Of a DNA stretch of 41,230 nucleotides, positions 1-9,389 are shown one piece after another. The stretch lies in assembly GCA_016000195.1 (NCBI GenBank), contig JAECRO010000024.1:1-41230 (forward strand), written 5' to 3'. The stretch's first letter is position 1. Each line of letters begins with the position of its first letter. Origin of the DNA: Burkholderiales bacterium (GTDB lineage: Bacteria > Pseudomonadota > Gammaproteobacteria > Burkholderiales > Burkholderiaceae_C). The notes beneath the pieces were generated by a model. The model searched no databases, was not told the DNA's origin, and saw nothing but the letters and a program-made list of their open reading frames with translations. The position numbers were made by a program, and so were the translations under genes.

Positions 1-429
1 GTTTTTCAGGATGTATTCGTGGATCTCGGCCTTGATCCAGTGCATGGCGTAGCTCACCAAGCGCACGTTCTGGTCCGGGTCAAAGCGCTTGACGGCCTTC
101 ATCAGTCCGATGTTGCCTTCCTGGATCAGGTCGCCGTGGGGCAGGCCGTAGCCCAGGTATTTGCGCGAAATCGACACCACCAGCCGCAGGTGCGACAGCA
201 CCAGCTTGCCAGCCGAGTCGAGGTCATTGTTTTCCTTGAGCTTTTTCGAGAACTCCTGCTCCTGCTCAAGGGTCAGCATGGGCAGGCGGTTGACCGCCGA
301 GATATACGCGTCCAGATTGCCCAGCGGAGGCACCATCGACCAAGGGCTGACGGCAGCCACAGCCGTGTTTGACGCAGCAGGCGCGACCATGGCGGACATC
401 ATCGACTTGGGGGAAAGGGCATAAGACAT
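1..429 (-). CDS. rpoH: RNA polymerase heat-shock sigma factor RpoH (sigma-32), N-terminal part
   Basis: The gene runs off the left edge; 143 codons from the start are visible. After a variable N-terminus of about 30 residues, the frame reads through sigma-70 region 1.2 and region 2. It contains the segments [38 protein letters not shown] and [20 protein letters not shown], the last being the core-RNAP-binding region 2.2. It then enters [20 protein letters not shown], a region 2.3/2.4 sequence typical of RpoH. RpoH directs RNA polymerase to heat-shock promoters. The ATG at 429 follows an AAGGAG ribosome-binding site. The upstream DNA carries a CIRCE-like inverted repeat, which suggests HrcA control in addition to the usual post-transcriptional control of sigma-32. 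Identity is firm; only the C-terminal regions 3 and 4 are missing from view. Confidence 0.95.
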   Translation of the reverse strand, partial: MSYALSPKSMMSAMVAPAASNTAVAAVSPWSMVPPLGNLDAYISAVNRLPMLTLEQEQEFSKKLKENNDLDSAGKLVLSHLRLVVSISRKYLGYGLPHGDLIQEGNIGLMKAVKRFDPDQNVRLVSYAMHWIKAEIHEYILKN

Positions 430-459
430 GGCAAGACTCCTTTTCTCTAATGCTAAATA

Positions 460-486
460 TTAGCACCCTGTTAGAGAGAGTGCCAG
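460..486 (-). promoter_or_regulatory. CIRCE-like HrcA operator upstream of rpoH
   Basis: On the + strand the sequence is TTAGCACCC, nine bases, then GAGTGCCAG. The CIRCE consensus is TTAGCACTC-N9-GAGTGCTAA. The left arm matches 8 of 9 bases and the right arm 7 of 9, with the exact 9-base spacer. It lies about 30 bp upstream of the rpoH start, overlapping a possible promoter. HrcA, the CIRCE repressor, is encoded in this window at 20752-21765. Binding is inferred. Confidence 0.65.
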
Positions 487-499
487 GCAATAGGTTCAA
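470..499 (-). promoter_or_regulatory. Candidate sigma-70 promoter for rpoH
   Basis: On the minus strand TTGAAC (499-494) is followed after 18 bases by TCTAAC (475-470). These are a fair -35 box and a weak -10 box. The CIRCE-like element covers the -10 region, which would place the operator where a repressor could block initiation. This is pattern matching only; rpoH genes usually have several promoters. Confidence 0.35.
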
Positions 500-662
500 T
501 GGGTTGAATAGCGAAAAGCTAATCAGTGTTAACCCTGACCTAGGAGCAAGCCTGAATGGCTTTAGTTCAGCGAACCTGGTTTCCGGCTTGTAAAGAAACA
601 GGGACGGTCTGCCTTCCTCCCTGGATGCCAATAGCCACAGTATTTTGAGTGAAAAGTGAGCT

Positions 663-719
663 AAATCAAGCTCATGCGCATATTCTGTATGGATTGTTAG
701 CTATAAAAATAATAGCAAA
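663..719 (-). repeat. Interspersed repeat copy 1
   Basis: Read on the minus strand this begins TTTGCTATTATTTTTATAGC, the first box of the family (GCTAY, a short spacer, ATAGC). A spacer and an ATGCGC box follow, then GAGCTTGATTT. The middle TGCTTGCGC box is degenerate here. It sits in the 320-bp gap between rpoH and the small membrane protein gene. Apart from this copy, the CIRCE-like element and a nested palindrome, I see nothing gene-like in 430-752. Confidence 0.6.
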
Positions 720-752
720 AAGCCTTCGCAAGGCAACAAAATCGCAGGTTTC

Positions 753-1055
753 TCAGGGCTGCCGCCTGTTGTCCGGGATTTCGCGCACTTCGACATCCAC
801 CACCTGGCCTGATGCGGCCTTCGCCGAACCCTGCCGGGAATGGCTGCCCGGCCACATGCCCTGCTGCGAGAACTCCTGGAAGCGGGCAAACGCCATGATG
901 GGCGCGGGTTTGCGGCCGGTGATCAATGATTTGATCAGGCTCAGGGCAAACACGGTCAGGGCCACCAGCAGCAGGCCGACAGCCAGCACGGCTGCGGACA
1001 GGCCCAGAACCAGTTTCAAAATAAAACGAAAAATTTGATGGAGAGGGTTCGACAC
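753..1055 (-). CDS. Small membrane protein of unknown function
   Basis: This 100-residue protein has one strongly hydrophobic stretch at about residues 10-43 (LKLVLGLSAAVLAVGLLLVA and following residues). A short polar, basic region comes next, then a tail rich in Ser, Gln and Gly ending in VVDVEVREIPDNRRQP. This suggests one long or two closely spaced membrane helices with a small soluble tail. The gene is transcribed leftward, downstream of ftsY in the same direction, with a gap of about 77 bp, so it may be co-transcribed. The C-terminal motif with Val-Asp-Val-Glu resembles tails of small uncharacterised betaproteobacterial proteins, but I do not recognise a named family. Codon use matches its neighbours, so the frame is probably real. 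Confidence 0.65.
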   Translation of the reverse strand: MSNPLHQIFRFILKLVLGLSAAVLAVGLLLVALTVFALSLIKSLITGRKPAPIMAFARFQEFSQQGMWPGSHSRQGSAKAASGQVVDVEVREIPDNRRQP

Positions 1056-1132
1056 GTCGGCAATCCTTTAAAAACTTCAGATGAAGGCAAATGTCCGGTT
1101 TTCAACCAGCCTGACGCCGTAACCCTTTGTGC

Positions 1133-2311
1133 TCACCCCAGCAAGGCCTGGGCAAACTCTCTGGCATTGAAGGTTTCCAGGTCTTCGAGTTTTTCACCCA
1201 CGCCGATGAAATACACCGCCACTGGCCGCAAGCCAGGTGACGCCCTGGCCCGCTCGCGCGCCCACAGCGCAATCGCTGCCAGCACGCCGCCCTTGGCCGT
1301 GCCATCGAGCTTGGTGACGATCAGGCCGGTCAGCTGCAGCGTGTCGTCAAAGGCTTTCACCTGCGCCAGCGCGTTCTGGCCGGTATTGCCGTCGATCACC
1401 AGGAGCACTTCATGCGGTGCGGTGGCATCGGCTTTTTGCACCACGCGCTTGATCTTGCGCAGCTCTTCCATCAGGTGCAACTGCGTCGGCAGCCGGCCTG
1501 CGGTATCGACCAGCACCACATCCTTGCCGCGCGCCTTGCCGGCGGTGACGGCGTCAAAGCTGACCGCCGCCGGGTCGCCGTTTTCCTGGCTGACAATCTC
1601 GACCGTATTGCGGTCCGCCCAGACGCTGAGCTGCTCGCGCGCGGCGGCGCGGAAGGTGTCGGCCGCCGCCAGCAGCACCGAGGCGCCTTCATTGGCCAGA
1701 TGGCGCGTGAGCTTGCCAATCGAGGTGGTCTTGCCCGCGCCGTTGACGCCCGTCACCATGATGACGGTGGGCACGAATTCGCCAATCACCAGCGGCCGCT
1801 CCAGCGGCTTGAGCAGCACGGTGATGGATTCGATCAGCGCGTTTCTGACGGCGACCGGGTGCGTCATGCCGCCTTCCTTGACCCGGCGCCTGACATCGGC
1901 CAGCAGGTGCTCTGTCGCGCTGACGCCGGTATCGGCCATCAGCAGGGCGGTTTCCAGGTTTTCGTAGAGCTGCTCGTCGATCTGGCTGCCGGTGAAGACG
2001 GTCGAGATGCTCGATCCGGTCTTGCGCAGGCCTTCCTGCAGCTTGCTGAACCAGCGCTGGCGCTCGGGCGCCACGGCCAGCGCCAGCGCTGCGGGAATGT
2101 CGATGGGCGTGACCAGCGCGCTGCCGATCATCGAGCCGCCGTTGCCGGCGGGCGGCTTCAGCGGCGCAGGCGGCGCTGGTATCGGAGCCGGTGCAGGCGT
2201 GCCGGAAGCATTGGCTCTGTCGTCAATCGCGGGCACCTCCGGCTGCGCTGGCGCATCAGCAGGCGTGGAGGACAGGACGGAGCGTAATTTTTTTTTGAAG
2301 AAACTGAACAT
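1133..2311 (-). CDS. ftsY: Signal recognition particle receptor FtsY
   Basis: FtsY is the membrane-associated SRP receptor GTPase that delivers ribosome-nascent chain complexes to the Sec translocon. The 392-residue protein starts with a basic, amphipathic MFSFFKKKLR segment suited to membrane binding. A Pro/Ala-rich linker follows (about 20-60), then the NG domain. GTPase motifs are clear: GVNGAGKTTS (188-197), the DTFRAAAREQL insertion-box segment (218-228), DTAGR (269-273) and TKLDGTAKGG (333-342), with GVGE near the C-terminus. The acidic A domain is replaced by a Pro/Ala-rich region, a variation common outside enterobacteria. It is divergent from the M16 peptidase gene, with only 28 bp between the starts, so the two promoters must overlap or lie inside the coding regions. 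Confidence 0.97.
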   Translation of the reverse strand: MFSFFKKKLRSVLSSTPADAPAQPEVPAIDDRANASGTPAPAPIPAPPAPLKPPAGNGGSMIGSALVTPIDIPAALALAVAPERQRWFSKLQEGLRKTGSSISTVFTGSQIDEQLYENLETALLMADTGVSATEHLLADVRRRVKEGGMTHPVAVRNALIESITVLLKPLERPLVIGEFVPTVIMVTGVNGAGKTTSIGKLTRHLANEGASVLLAAADTFRAAAREQLSVWADRNTVEIVSQENGDPAAVSFDAVTAGKARGKDVVLVDTAGRLPTQLHLMEELRKIKRVVQKADATAPHEVLLVIDGNTGQNALAQVKAFDDTLQLTGLIVTKLDGTAKGGVLAAIALWARERARASPGLRPVAVYFIGVGEKLEDLETFNAREFAQALLG

Positions 2312-2339
2312 TGATTAGTCTTGTAGAGTCCACCATTCT

Positions 2340-3839
2340 ATGAAACACCCCAAGCCAATTTTCGTCAAGCCCCGAGTATTCCTTTCGATGCGCCTGGCGG
2401 GCCGGTTTGCAGCCATGCTGCTGCCGGCTGCGCTGGCGGTCGGCTTCAGCCCTGCGGCCCTGGCGCAGGCACCGGCGCCGGTCGGGCAGTTCACGCTGGC
2501 CAATGGCCTCACCGTCATCGTCAAGCCCGACCACCGGGCGCCGACCGTGGCCCACATGCTGTGGGTGCGGGTCGGCTCCATGGATGAGGTCGATGGCACG
2601 TCGGGCGTGGCCCATGCGCTGGAGCACATGATGTTCAAGGGAACGCCCAAGGTCAAGGCCGGCGAATTCTCCAGGCGCGTGGCGGCGCTGGGCGGCCAGG
2701 AAAACGCCTTCACCGGGCGCGACAACACCGGCTACTACCAGCAGATTCCGGCCGGCAAGCTGGAAGACGTGATGCGCCTGGAGGCCGACCGCTTTGCCCA
2801 CAGCCAGTGGCCTGACGACGAATTCAGGCGCGAGATCAAGGTCGTCAAGGAGGAGCGCCGGATGCGCACCGAGGAATCGCCCCACGCCATGCTGTATGAG
2901 CAGGCCAGCGCCGTCACCTTTCTGGCTTCGCCCTACCGCCGCCCGATTGTGGGCTGGATGAGCGACCTGGACGCGATGACGCCGGGCGACGTGCGCAGTT
3001 TCTACCAGCGCTGGTATGTTCCGGCCAACGCCGCGCTGGTGGTGGCCGGCGATGTCGAGGTGGCGCAGGTCAAAAAACTGGCCGAAAAATACTATGGCGG
3101 CATTCCCGCGCGTCCGGTGCCCGAGCGCAAACCGCGCATCGAGCCCGAGCAGGCCGGCATGCGCCGCATTGACCTCAAGGCCCCGGCCAGCCAGGCGTAT
3201 GTCAGCATGGCCTTCAAGGTGCCCAAGGTGGAAGCCGCCGATCTGGCGCCAGTGCCCGGCGCTGCCGCGTCGCCGACCGCCGCAGCCAGCCGCGACGCCC
3301 TGGCGCTGACGGTGCTGTCAGCCGTGCTGGACGGCTACAGCGGCGCCCGGCTGGAGCGCGCGCTGGTGCAGGGCCAGGCGGGCGGGCGCCTGGCCGACAG
3401 CGCCGGTGCTTCCAGCGGCCTGTTGGGCCGGGGGCCGCAGCTGTTCACGCTCGACGGCGTTCCTGCCGATGGCAAGACCACGCAGCAGGTGGCCGACGCC
3501 CTGCGCCAGCAGGTCGCGCTGGTGGCGCAGGGCGGCGTGAGCGAGGCCGAACTGAATCGCGTCAAGACCCAGTGGGTCGCCAGCGAAACCTACAAGCTCG
3601 ACTCGGTGTTCAGCCAGGCGCGTGAACTCGGCTCCAACTGGGTCCAGGGCCTGCCGCTGGATGCCGGCGCGCGCCTGATTGCCCAGCTGCGCACGGTGAC
3701 GGCTGGCGAAGTGCAGGCCGTGGCCGCCAGATACTTCGGCGATGACCAGATGACTTTTTCAACCCTGCTGCCGCAGCCCATGGACCCGAACCGCAAGCCG
3801 CGCCAGCCCAGCGCTGCGGCCAGCGGAGAGCTGCATTGA
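2340..3839 (+). CDS. M16 family zinc metallopeptidase, catalytic subunit, exported
   Basis: This 499-residue protein belongs to the pitrilysin/insulinase-like family M16. It carries the inverted zinc motif HALEH (His92, Glu95, His96). A downstream Glu lies in the conserved VVKEERR segment (about 171-172) and should be the third metal ligand. A hydrophobic stretch ending in AALAQA (about 20-44) is a signal peptide, so the protein should act in the periplasm. Two initiation sites are plausible: ATG 2340, giving a long N-region, or ATG 2388 (MRLAGRFAAML), giving a more typical signal peptide. I keep the longer form. The next gene is a second M16 protein lacking the zinc motif, the usual arrangement of an active and an inactive subunit. 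The substrate cannot be told from sequence. Confidence 0.93.
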   Translation: MKHPKPIFVKPRVFLSMRLAGRFAAMLLPAALAVGFSPAALAQAPAPVGQFTLANGLTVIVKPDHRAPTVAHMLWVRVGSMDEVDGTSGVAHALEHMMFKGTPKVKAGEFSRRVAALGGQENAFTGRDNTGYYQQIPAGKLEDVMRLEADRFAHSQWPDDEFRREIKVVKEERRMRTEESPHAMLYEQASAVTFLASPYRRPIVGWMSDLDAMTPGDVRSFYQRWYVPANAALVVAGDVEVAQVKKLAEKYYGGIPARPVPERKPRIEPEQAGMRRIDLKAPASQAYVSMAFKVPKVEAADLAPVPGAAASPTAAASRDALALTVLSAVLDGYSGARLERALVQGQAGGRLADSAGASSGLLGRGPQLFTLDGVPADGKTTQQVADALRQQVALVAQGGVSEAELNRVKTQWVASETYKLDSVFSQARELGSNWVQGLPLDAGARLIAQLRTVTAGEVQAVAARYFGDDQMTFSTLLPQPMDPNRKPRQPSAAASGELH

Positions 3840-3871
3840 GCCCGCACCCGGAACCGGACGAATTGAAATTC

Positions 3872-5227
3872 ATGATGATTGCTACTAAAAGAATAGCTGC
3901 TCGCGCAATAGCAGTATGCGCTACAGGCCTATTTGTTCATACATTCGCGCTGGCGACGATTCCGGTGCAGCACTGGACGCAGGCCGGCGGCGCGCAGGTC
4001 TATCTGGTCGAAAGCCCGGCCATCGCCATGGTCGATGTGCAAATTGATTTTGATGCCGGCAGCCGGCGCGACCCGCCCGGCCAGGCGGGGCTGGCAAGCA
4101 TGACCGCCGCCATGCTCGAAAAAGGCGTGCGTGAAAAGGATGGCGCTGCGGCGCTGGATGAAAACGCGCTCGGTGAAGCCTGGGCCGACCTGGGCGCGGA
4201 CTTTGGCGCTGGCGCTTCCGCCGACCGCATGAGTTTTTCGCTGCGCTCGCTGACCGACCCGGCCTTGCTCGACCAGGCCGTGGCGCTGGCGGCGCGCCAG
4301 ATCGCCGAGCCGGCGTATCCCGAGGCAATCTGGAGCCGCGAGCGCCAGCGCCTGCAGGCCGCGCTCAAGGAGTCCTACACCCGTCCGGGCAGCGTGATTG
4401 GCCGGGCCTATTCGAAGGCCGTCTATGGCCAGCATCCGTACGGTTACGAAATGACCGAAGCCACGCTGGAGAACATCAGCGTGGCGGACTTGGTGGCCGC
4501 GCATGCCGCCGGCGTGGTGGCCTGCCGCGCGCGCATCAGCATGGTGGGGGCCGTCACGCGGGCGCAGGCCGATGCGATGGCGGCGCGCCTGCTGTCGCGC
4601 CTGCCCTCGGCGCCATGCGCGAGTCTGCCGCCGTTGCCGGTGATCGGCGAAGTCGAGCCGCTGGCGCAGGCGCAGGAAAAAATCATCCCCTTTGATTCGG
4701 CGCAGGCGCATGTGCTGATCGGCCAGCCGGGCTTCAAACGCGCCGACCCGGACTATTTTCCCTTGACGGTGGGCAACTACATCCTGGGCGGCGGCGGTTT
4801 TGTCTCGCGCCTGACCCACGAAGTGCGCGAAAAACGCGGCCTGACCTACGGCATCTCCAGTTCCTTTTCGCCCGGCCTGCATGCCGGCAGCTTCACCGTG
4901 GGCTTGCAGACCCGGCCCGACCAGACGGCGCAGGCGGTCCAGATCGCGCGCCAGGTGGTCAGGGACTTCGTGGCCGGCGGACCGACCGAAGCCGAACTGA
5001 AGGCGGCGAAAGACAACCTGATCGGCGGCTTCGCGCTGCGCATCGACAGCAACCGCAAGCTGCTGGGCAACCTGGCCGGCATTGCCTGGAACGACTTGCC
5101 GCTCGACTACCTCGACACCTGGACGCAGCAGGTCGAAAAAGTCACCGTGGCCGACATCAAGGCGGCTTTTGCGCGCAAGCTGCAGCCCGACAAAATGGTG
5201 ACTGTTATTCTCGGAGCCGCAAAATGA
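3872..5227 (+). CDS. M16 family peptidase-like protein, non-catalytic partner, exported
   Basis: This 451-residue M16 homologue lacks the HxxEH motif. At the equivalent place it reads GLASMTAAMLEKGV. It keeps the family's C-terminal half signature LTHEVREKRGLTYGISSSF (about 322-340 from this start), the Arg/Tyr substrate-positioning element. Such proteins pair with a zinc-binding M16 subunit, here the preceding gene. The frame is open from a TTG at 3836 overlapping the previous stop, but ATG 3872 gives a compact signal peptide (MMIATKRIAARAIAVCATGL) ending near FALA, so I chose it. That signal peptide is encoded by a copy of the interspersed repeat (3878-3935). It overlaps rsmD by ATGA, implying translational coupling. 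Confidence 0.9.
   Translation: MMIATKRIAARAIAVCATGLFVHTFALATIPVQHWTQAGGAQVYLVESPAIAMVDVQIDFDAGSRRDPPGQAGLASMTAAMLEKGVREKDGAAALDENALGEAWADLGADFGAGASADRMSFSLRSLTDPALLDQAVALAARQIAEPAYPEAIWSRERQRLQAALKESYTRPGSVIGRAYSKAVYGQHPYGYEMTEATLENISVADLVAAHAAGVVACRARISMVGAVTRAQADAMAARLLSRLPSAPCASLPPLPVIGEVEPLAQAQEKIIPFDSAQAHVLIGQPGFKRADPDYFPLTVGNYILGGGGFVSRLTHEVREKRGLTYGISSSFSPGLHAGSFTVGLQTRPDQTAQAVQIARQVVRDFVAGGPTEAELKAAKDNLIGGFALRIDSNRKLLGNLAGIAWNDLPLDYLDTWTQQVEKVTVADIKAAFARKLQPDKMVTVILGAAK
3878..3935 (+). repeat. Interspersed repeat copy 2, inside the start of a gene
   Basis: This is a near full-length copy: ATTGCTACTAAAAGAATAGC, then TGCTCGCGC, a spacer, ATGCGCTACAGG and CCTATTTG. It lies within the M16 partner gene and encodes residues 3 to about 21, that is, the signal peptide. 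Copies 4 and 5 encode the corresponding part of two other signal peptides in the same frame. Confidence 0.75.
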
Positions 5228-5898
5228 AATACACACCCAAACCCATCGCCACCGAGCCAGCAGCCAAGCCTTCGGTCAAGGCCAACACCGTCAAGCCCAA
5301 GGGCACGGCGCATCTCAAGCCGCCCGGCGAAATCCGCATCATCGGCGGTCAGTACCGGCGCACCAAACTCACGGTGCCGAACCATCCCGGCCTGCGCCCC
5401 ACGCCCGACCGCGTGCGCGAAACGCTGTTCAACTGGCTGGGCCAGGACCTGACCGGCTGGCGCTGCGCCGATGTGTTCGCCGGCACCGGCGTGCTGGGTT
5501 TCGAGGCCGCTTCGCGCGGCGCCGCCGACGTGCTGCTGTGCGAGCAGGACCCGGGGCTGGTCGCACAGCTCAAGGCGGTGCAGGCCAGGCTCAAGGCCAG
5601 CATGGTGCGCATTGAGCGCGGCGACGGGCTGAGCGCGCTCAAGCGGCTGGAGGCCGGCAGCATGCAGCTGGTGCTGATTGATCCGCCTTTTGACTCGAAT
5701 GTGTTCGAAGCGGCACTCAAGGCCGCTGGTCAGGCCATCAGCCCGACCGGCCTGGTGTACCTGGAAGCCCCCAGGGCCTGGCTGGACGAGGAGTTGCTGC
5801 CCCTGGGTTTGAAAATCCATCGCAGCGCCAAGGCCGGCGCGGTGCATTTTCACCTGCTGGTCAAAAGCGAGCTGTTGCCAGAGCCGCCGCCGGCCTGA
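5224..5898 (+). CDS. rsmD: 16S rRNA (guanine(966)-N(2))-methyltransferase RsmD
   Basis: RsmD methylates G966 of 16S rRNA in the assembled 30S particle, using S-adenosylmethionine. The 224-residue product has a basic, Lys/Pro/Ala-rich N-terminal extension of about 35 residues. The family start IRIIGGQYRRTKL follows, then RPTPDRVRETLFNWL, the SAM-binding DVFAGTGVLGFEAASRGA motif I and the catalytic DPPF motif in VLIDPPFDSN. The start codon overlaps the stop of the preceding M16 gene (ATGA). The M16-M16-rsmD-coaD order is common in betaproteobacteria. The N-terminal extension is the only unusual part; ATG 5224 is the coupled start and no better internal start is obvious. Confidence 0.95.
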   Translation: MKYTPKPIATEPAAKPSVKANTVKPKGTAHLKPPGEIRIIGGQYRRTKLTVPNHPGLRPTPDRVRETLFNWLGQDLTGWRCADVFAGTGVLGFEAASRGAADVLLCEQDPGLVAQLKAVQARLKASMVRIERGDGLSALKRLEAGSMQLVLIDPPFDSNVFEAALKAAGQAISPTGLVYLEAPRAWLDEELLPLGLKIHRSAKAGAVHFHLLVKSELLPEPPPA

Positions 5899-5988
5899 TT
5901 GCCACTTGCCTGAAGCGCCCGCGCGGCCTTCAGGGTCACGGCCGGGCATTGGACTGTTCGAAGCGTGCTCAAGGGCATAATTCGCGCC

Positions 5989-6760
<772 letters not shown>

Positions 6761-6795
6761 TTCAGTTCCGCTGGTTTTGGCGGCCAGTCAGTAAT

Positions 6796-6850
6796 CAAAT
6801 AGGCTTTCTGCGCACGCCAGCCGGGCGCAAGCAGCTATTAAAATAATAGT
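6796..6850 (-). repeat. Interspersed repeat copy 3
   Basis: On the minus strand it reads CACTATTATTTTAATAGC, TGCTTGCGC, a spacer, TGCGCAGAAAG and CCTATTTG. It lies in the gap between the convergent ferredoxin and pth genes and matches copy 2 at both ends, so it helps define the unit length. Confidence 0.75.
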
Positions 6851-6856
6851 GAAACG

Positions 6857-7513
6857 TTAAAACGGCTTCGGCAAGTTGTCAGCCGGAACTGCCGGAGTTG
6901 CCGGGGCAACTGTTGCGGGTCGTGGCGGCTTGGGCCGGGCTGGCTGGCTGGTATGAATCATCATGGTGGCTTTTTCCATCTCGCCTTTCAGCAGTTCCGG
7001 CACCGCCTTGAGGCAGCGCTCAATGCAGTCCTCAATCGCCACGCGATGCTCCTGCGAAGGCTTTTTCAATACCCAGTTGATGACTTCGGCCTTGACGCCC
7101 GGGTGCCCCACGCCAATCCGCAGGCGCCAGTAGTCCGCCGAGCCGAGTTGTGCATGGATGTCGCGCAGGCCGTTGTGGCCCGCATGGCTGCCGCCGAACT
7201 TGAGCTTGACCTGGCCGGGCGCGATGTCCAGCTCGTCATGCGCCACCAGCACCTCGGCGGGGGAAATCTTGAAGAACCGGGCCAGTGCCGCGACTGACTT
7301 GCCCGACAGGTTCATGAAGGTCAGCGGCTTGAGCAGCCACACCGTCTGGCCGTTGACGGTGGTGCGGGCCACCTGGCCGTGGTAGTTCTTGTCCAGGCTG
7401 AGCGGCGCCTTCAATTCGCGCGCGAGCGCATCAATCCACCAGAAACCGGCATTGTGGCGCGTGGCTTCGTACTCGGGACCAGGATTGCCCAGGCCAACAA
7501 ACAGTTTGATCAT
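6857..7513 (-). CDS. pth: Peptidyl-tRNA hydrolase
   Basis: Pth cleaves the ester bond of peptidyl-tRNAs that drop off the ribosome and recycles the tRNA. The 218-residue protein begins [20 protein letters not shown], which includes the catalytic His and conserved Asn. It has [20 protein letters not shown] ([13 protein letters not shown]) and [14 protein letters not shown] motifs, so the active site is complete. The last 30 or so residues are a Pro/Ala-rich tail ([20 protein letters not shown] and following) not needed for catalysis and probably disordered. It lies downstream of rplY with a terminator between them, the order rplY-pth being widespread. Confidence 0.97.
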   Translation of the reverse strand: MIKLFVGLGNPGPEYEATRHNAGFWWIDALARELKAPLSLDKNYHGQVARTTVNGQTVWLLKPLTFMNLSGKSVAALARFFKISPAEVLVAHDELDIAPGQVKLKFGGSHAGHNGLRDIHAQLGSADYWRLRIGVGHPGVKAEVINWVLKKPSQEHRVAIEDCIERCLKAVPELLKGEMEKATMMIHTSQPARPKPPRPATVAPATPAVPADNLPKPF

Positions 7514-7570
7514 GTCGTGTGCAAAAAAGAAAGAGAAGGGCGGTCAAGCGTAGCAGACGCATCCGGGCAT

Positions 7571-7608
7571 GAAAAAGGCCCTTAACCTCGCTGGAGGATA
7601 AGGGCCTT
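7571..7608 (-). terminator. Rho-independent terminator after rplY
   Basis: On the minus strand AAGGCCCTTA pairs with TAAGGGCCTT (7608-7599 with 7584-7575) and is followed by a run of five T. It lies just after the rplY stop and before pth, so pth is expressed by readthrough or from its own promoter. Confidence 0.85.
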
Positions 7609-7630
7609 GGCCGCTGCCGCAAGCCAGGAA

Positions 7631-8305
7631 TTACTTCTTGGCGGCGGGCTTGGCTGCAGGGGCCGGTTTGGCTGCGGGCTTGCCGCCCTTGGCGCCAGCC
7701 TTGGCTTTCGGGTCAACCACCACGACAGGCGCGGCTTCGACTTCTTCAACGATTGGCGTGACCGACACCATGACCGGATTGACCTGGCCCTTGGCAACCG
7801 CTTTCACGCCCTTTGGCAGAACGATGTCCTTGACGTGCAGCGACTTGCCCTTGGTCAGGCCGACCAGGTCAACAGCGATGAACTCGGGAATGTCGGCCGG
7901 GAAGCACGAAACCGTCATTTCGGTCAACACATGGTTGACGAGGCAGTTTTCGGTCTTGACGGCTGGAGATTCTTCTTCGCCGCTGTAATGCACAGGCACT
8001 TTCACGGTCATGCGGGTGCGGGCTTCGACACGCTGGAAATCGATGTGCTGGACTTGCTGCTTGTACGGGTGCATTTGCAGATCGCGCAGCAGAACCTTGT
8101 GTTCCGTGCCGCCCAGTTCCATCTCCAGGATGGAGCCGTGGAAAGCTTCCTTCTTGATGGCGTGCCACAAGGCGTTGTGATCGATTTCGATCAGGACCGG
8201 CTCGGCGGTGCCACCGTAAACAATACCGGGCGTGCGGCCGGTGATGCGGAGACGGCGGCTCGCACCCGTGCCCTGCTTTGCGCGCTCAAAAGCGACGAAT
8301 TTCAT
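7631..8305 (-). CDS. rplY: Large ribosomal subunit protein bL25 (Ctc/TL5 form)
   Basis: This 5S rRNA-binding protein of the large subunit is 224 residues long. It is the long form with a C-terminal CTC-type domain rather than the 94-residue E. coli form. The start MKFVAFERAKQGTGASRRLR is characteristic, and VYGG and LEMELGGTEHKVLLRDLQMH lie in the N-terminal domain. The C-terminus is a low-complexity Ala/Lys/Pro tail (KPAAKPAPAAKPAAKK). ATG 8305 is preceded by GGAGAAG; the frame stays open further upstream, but that part does not look like L25. It follows prs in the same direction, a typical stress-linked prs-rplY-pth arrangement. Confidence 0.97.
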   Translation of the reverse strand: MKFVAFERAKQGTGASRRLRITGRTPGIVYGGTAEPVLIEIDHNALWHAIKKEAFHGSILEMELGGTEHKVLLRDLQMHPYKQQVQHIDFQRVEARTRMTVKVPVHYSGEEESPAVKTENCLVNHVLTEMTVSCFPADIPEFIAVDLVGLTKGKSLHVKDIVLPKGVKAVAKGQVNPVMVSVTPIVEEVEAAPVVVVDPKAKAGAKGGKPAAKPAPAAKPAAKK

Positions 8306-8414
8306 AATCTTCTCCAAAAACGGATGGACCGCGACCAGTTCACCCTGATTTAAAAAAGGCCGCACAAGCCGGAAAACCTTGCAGGTTTCCGTGCCGTGCA
8401 GCCAGCTTTTTGCT

Positions 8415-9389
8415 TCAGAGCAGGACCGGCTGGTCCTGATCCGAGAACAAACTCATGACCGACTCCCCCTTGGCGATGCGCTGCATGGTTTCAGCGATCA
8501 GCGGCGCCACGGAGAGCTGGCGAATCTTTTTGCAAGCCTGTGCATTCGGGTTCAGCGGAATGGTGTTGGTGACTACCACTTCATCGAGCGCGTCACCGTG
8601 GGTGATGCGGTCAATCGCCGGTCCCGAGAAAATCGGGTGGGTGCAATAGGCATAAACCTTCTTGGCGCCACGCTCCTTGAGCACTTCAGCGGCCTTGACC
8701 AGCGTGCCGGCGGTGTCGATCATGTCGTCCATGATCACGCAGTTGCGGCCTTCGATGTCGCCGATCACATGCATCACTTCGGACACATTGGCCTTGGGGC
8801 GGCGCTTGTCGATGATCGCCATGTCGCAGCCGAGCTGCTTGGCCAGCGCACGCGCGCGCACCACGCCGCCAACGTCCGGCGACACGACCATCAGGTCGCT
8901 GTAGTTTCTCTGGCGCAGGTCGCCCAGCAGCACCGGGGAGGCGTAGATGTTGTCCACTGGAATGTCAAAAAATCCCTGGATCTGGTCGGCATGCAGATCC
9001 ATGGTCAGGACGCTCGTGACGCCGACGGCTTGCAGCATGTTGGCCACCACCTTGGCCGTGATCGGCACGCGGGCCGAACGCGGGCGGCGGTCCTGGCGGG
9101 CATAGCCAAAATAGGGAATCACGGCGGTAATGCGCTCAGCCGATGCGCGCTTAAGGGCATCGACCATGACGAGCAGTTCCATCAGGTTGTCGTTGGTCGG
9201 CGCGCAGGTGGACTGCACCACAAACACGTCGCGGGTGCGGACGTTCTGCTGGATTTCGACGGTCACTTCACCATCTGAAAAACATCCTACATGGGCAGCA
9301 CCCAGCGAGATGCCAAGGTTCTGGGCAATTTCGGCGGCCATGCTCGGATTGGCATTACCGGTGAAAACCATAAAGTCGGGGTGGTGCAT
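8415..9389 (-). CDS. prs: Ribose-phosphate pyrophosphokinase
   Basis: PRPP synthetase makes 5-phosphoribosyl-1-pyrophosphate from ribose-5-phosphate and ATP, for purine, pyrimidine, His, Trp and NAD synthesis. The 324-residue protein has [18 protein letters not shown] at the start and the [20 protein letters not shown] flexible-loop region. It also has [18 protein letters not shown] and the PRPP-binding loop [18 protein letters not shown]. All catalytic motifs are present. It is preceded by tRNA-Gln and ispE in the same direction, a layout common in proteobacteria. The 214-bp leader between the tRNA and prs holds three short perfect hairpins. Confidence 0.97.
   Translation of the reverse strand: MHHPDFMVFTGNANPSMAAEIAQNLGISLGAAHVGCFSDGEVTVEIQQNVRTRDVFVVQSTCAPTNDNLMELLVMVDALKRASAERITAVIPYFGYARQDRRPRSARVPITAKVVANMLQAVGVTSVLTMDLHADQIQGFFDIPVDNIYASPVLLGDLRQRNYSDLMVVSPDVGGVVRARALAKQLGCDMAIIDKRRPKANVSEVMHVIGDIEGRNCVIMDDMIDTAGTLVKAAEVLKERGAKKVYAYCTHPIFSGPAIDRITHGDALDEVVVTNTIPLNPNAQACKKIRQLSVAPLIAETMQRIAKGESVMSLFSDQDQPVLL

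Noticed and set aside
3836..3871. TTG start for the second M16 gene, overlapping the preceding stop
   Set aside because: It would add 12 polar residues before the signal peptide; ATG 3872 gives a normal signal peptide.
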